Below the pieces are notes generated by a model, which was not told where the DNA came from, made no database searches, and worked only from the letters and a program-made list of their open reading frames with translations. A stretch of 7,562 nt of DNA. It comes from an uncultured beta proteobacterium (GTDB taxonomy: Bacteria > Pseudomonadota > Gammaproteobacteria > Burkholderiales > Burkholderiaceae). Position numbers and translations under genes: made by a program. Location of the stretch: the NCBI GenBank assembly GCA_903944255.1, contig CAJARE010000362.1, positions 1-7,562 on the forward strand, in the 5' to 3' direction. Positions 6,379 to 7,562 of the stretch are shown here, piece after piece (the first letter of the stretch is position 1; the number at the start of each line of letters is the position of its first letter).

Positions 6379-7562
6379 TTAGTTGTGCCCGGTAATATCG
6401 AGCTTCAACCCAGGTTTTGATATATAAATTCGCCCAATCTTTGGGCGCTTACTAAATTCTTTAATTAAACTCGTAATTGGATGATCAAAAGAGTAGGTTG
6501 TTTGCATAGCACCTGCTGCGAGCATGTCATCAACTTGTGAACCTGCAAACATATATCTTAATAAACGCTCATCGTCACTAGCATTGGGATATTTTTTTCT
6601 AAGCGCATTCACTCCAGGCTCAAGCGGCACGGGTTTTAACGCGATATGTTTCGATCCATTTTCTACAATACGGTCCAAAACTGATGGTTCAATAGGGGCA
6701 AGCAGCTTCCCGTAGTAACCCAATGCATATTTTTTAATTTCATTTGGGACCACTCTATAGCGATCACCATGCAAGACATTTAATACTGCTTGAGTGCCTA
6801 CAAACTGTGCGAAAGGCGTGATCATGATGGGATAACCCAATTCCTGACGAACACGTGCACACTCCTCAAGTAACTCATCAAATTTATCAGAAATCCCTGC
6901 TTGCGCTAACTGAGAGCGGAAATTACTCAGCATGCCCCCAGGTATTTGATGTTCATAGTGAAATCCGTTGTACTCTAAAATTTCTCCAATTGGCTTATCT
7001 TCAATTTCAGCAATTTTTCTAAAATGCTCACCTACCTCATCGATTAAGGCATCGTTAACATTTATCTTATAGCCTTGTAATCGTAAATTTTTTACTATAT
7101 TTTGTATCGATGGTTGTGCTGCCCCATTAGCCAATGGTGCGATAGAAGTATGAAGTTGATCAGCTCCTAACTTAACAGCTTCTAAATACATCAGGGGTGC
7201 AATACCAGTTAAACAGTGGCCATGGATTTCTAAAGGAATTTTTCCTAACACCTTTTTTAATGCAGGTACTAGGGTACGAATTCGATCAACCGTTAATAAG
7301 CCACCCGCATCCTTCAGCATAATGGCATCAACGGTACCGCTTGCAACCAGCTTCTTAGCAGTCTCTACATACAATTCATCGGTGTGCACAGGGCTCAAAC
7401 TGTATGAAAGTGCGCCAAATGTATGAACACCTAGAGCCTTAGATACCCGAGTAGTTGCTAACATATTTTCGACATCGTTCAAACCATCAAATGCTCCCAC
7501 CACACGAAATCCATTTGCTACCAAGCGCTCAACCCATAGGGCTATGATGTCATCTGGTAAGA
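6379..7562 (-). CDS. Biotin-dependent carboxyltransferase, PycB/OadA-like (HMGL-like TIM barrel plus PYC_OADA domain), 5' end cut by the window edge
   Basis: This subunit should move CO2 from carboxybiotin to an organic acceptor. The frame is open from base 7562 (393 visible residues, numbered here from the edge). Roughly 80-90 N-terminal residues, including the RDxHQ metal and substrate motif, lie outside. Seen are AFDGLND (23-29), SYSLSPVHT (52-60), MLKDAGGLL (81-89) with the lysine (Lys83) that is carbamylated in the family, HGHCLTG (113-119) with metal ligands His113 and His115, and TSIAPLANGAAQPS (138-151). A C-terminal PYC_OADA domain contains YALGYYGKLLAPIEP (278-292). Ala147 replaces the Thr (Thr882 in Rhizobium etli pyruvate carboxylase) that shuttles the proton to pyruvate. 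No biotinyl domain is fused: the protein ends in a unique tail of about 40 residues, and the carrier is the next gene, 31 nt downstream (10 nt with the ATG start). Automatic naming as pyruvate carboxylase subunit B would be doubtful. Confidence 0.9.
   Translation of the reverse strand, partial: LPDDIIALWVERLVANGFRVVGAFDGLNDVENMLATTRVSKALGVHTFGALSYSLSPVHTDELYVETAKKLVASGTVDAIMLKDAGGLLTVDRIRTLVPALKKVLGKIPLEIHGHCLTGIAPLMYLEAVKLGADQLHTSIAPLANGAAQPSIQNIVKNLRLQGYKINVNDALIDEVGEHFRKIAEIEDKPIGEILEYNGFHYEHQIPGGMLSNFRSQLAQAGISDKFDELLEECARVRQELGYPIMITPFAQFVGTQAVLNVLHGDRYRVVPNEIKKYALGYYGKLLAPIEPSVLDRIVENGSKHIALKPVPLEPGVNALRKKYPNASDDERLLRYMFAGSQVDDMLAAGAMQTTYSFDHPITSLIKEFSKRPKIGRIYISKPGLKLDITGHN

Larger units (their letters stand above)
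1..7562 (-). other. Probable single operon: carboxylase, ABC importer, beta-keto acid cleavage enzyme, Bug receptor
   Basis: Eight genes run in the same direction with gaps, in transcription order, of 31 (or 10), 8, 15, 18, 59, 27 and 37 nt. I see no hairpin followed by a T-run in any gap and no convincing internal promoter. The promoter and any regulator must lie beyond the right edge; downstream members may continue beyond the left edge. Co-transcription is inferred from spacing and orientation only. Confidence 0.75.

Noticed and set aside
6379..7524. Starting the carboxyltransferase at the TTG codon at 7522-7524
   Set aside because: The frame remains open to 7562 and the 12 upstream residues (beginning LPDDIIALWVER) match the family helix before the FD-LND motif. 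The gene is cut by the window edge, not short.
6379..7562. Naming this gene pyruvate carboxylase subunit B or oxaloacetate decarboxylase alpha
   Set aside because: The family fits, but the catalytic Thr is absent, no biotinyl domain is fused, and no membrane oadB/oadG partners are visible. A functional name would overstate the evidence.

Overview
This AT-rich window (about 40% GC by eye) holds one co-directional block of eight protein-coding genes, all on the minus strand. Both end genes run off the window. The orphan periplasmic binding protein of the Bug/TctC family, greatly expanded in Burkholderiales, together with the protein sequence style and low GC, suggests a betaproteobacterium. A low-GC freshwater lineage such as Polynucleobacter is my best guess; this is inference, because no marker gene is present.

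Read in the direction of transcription (right to left): (1) a biotin-dependent carboxyltransferase of the pyruvate carboxylase / oxaloacetate decarboxylase alpha family, 5' end missing (6379-7562); (2) an AccB-type biotin carboxyl carrier protein (5853-6347, or to 6368 with the ATG start); (3) an AccC-type biotin carboxylase (4474-5844); (4-6) an SsuCBA/TauCBA-type ABC importer with permease (3658-4458), ATPase (2905-3639) and Tat-like-signal binding protein (1844-2845); (7) a beta-keto acid cleavage enzyme, BKACE/DUF849 (944-1816); (8) a Bug/TctC binding protein lacking its C-terminus (1-906). Gaps between genes are only 8 to 59 nt and there is no convincing internal terminator, so this looks like one operon whose promoter lies beyond the right edge.

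Together the genes read like a small catabolic module: import of a small organic substrate, biotin- and ATP-dependent carboxylation, then cleavage of a beta-keto acid. The carboxyltransferase family carboxylates a carbon next to a carbonyl, which gives a beta-keto acid. BKACE enzymes use acetyl-CoA to split beta-keto acids into acetoacetate and a new acyl-CoA. The carboxyltransferase keeps the lysine and histidines of the metal centre but has Ala where pyruvate carboxylases have a proton-shuttling Thr, so it is probably not an ordinary pyruvate carboxylase. The substrate cannot be read from the sequence. The combined pathway is a hypothesis and is the main item of interest.

No RNA genes, insertion sequences, CRISPR arrays or long repeats were seen. 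No gene-free stretch exceeds 60 nt.
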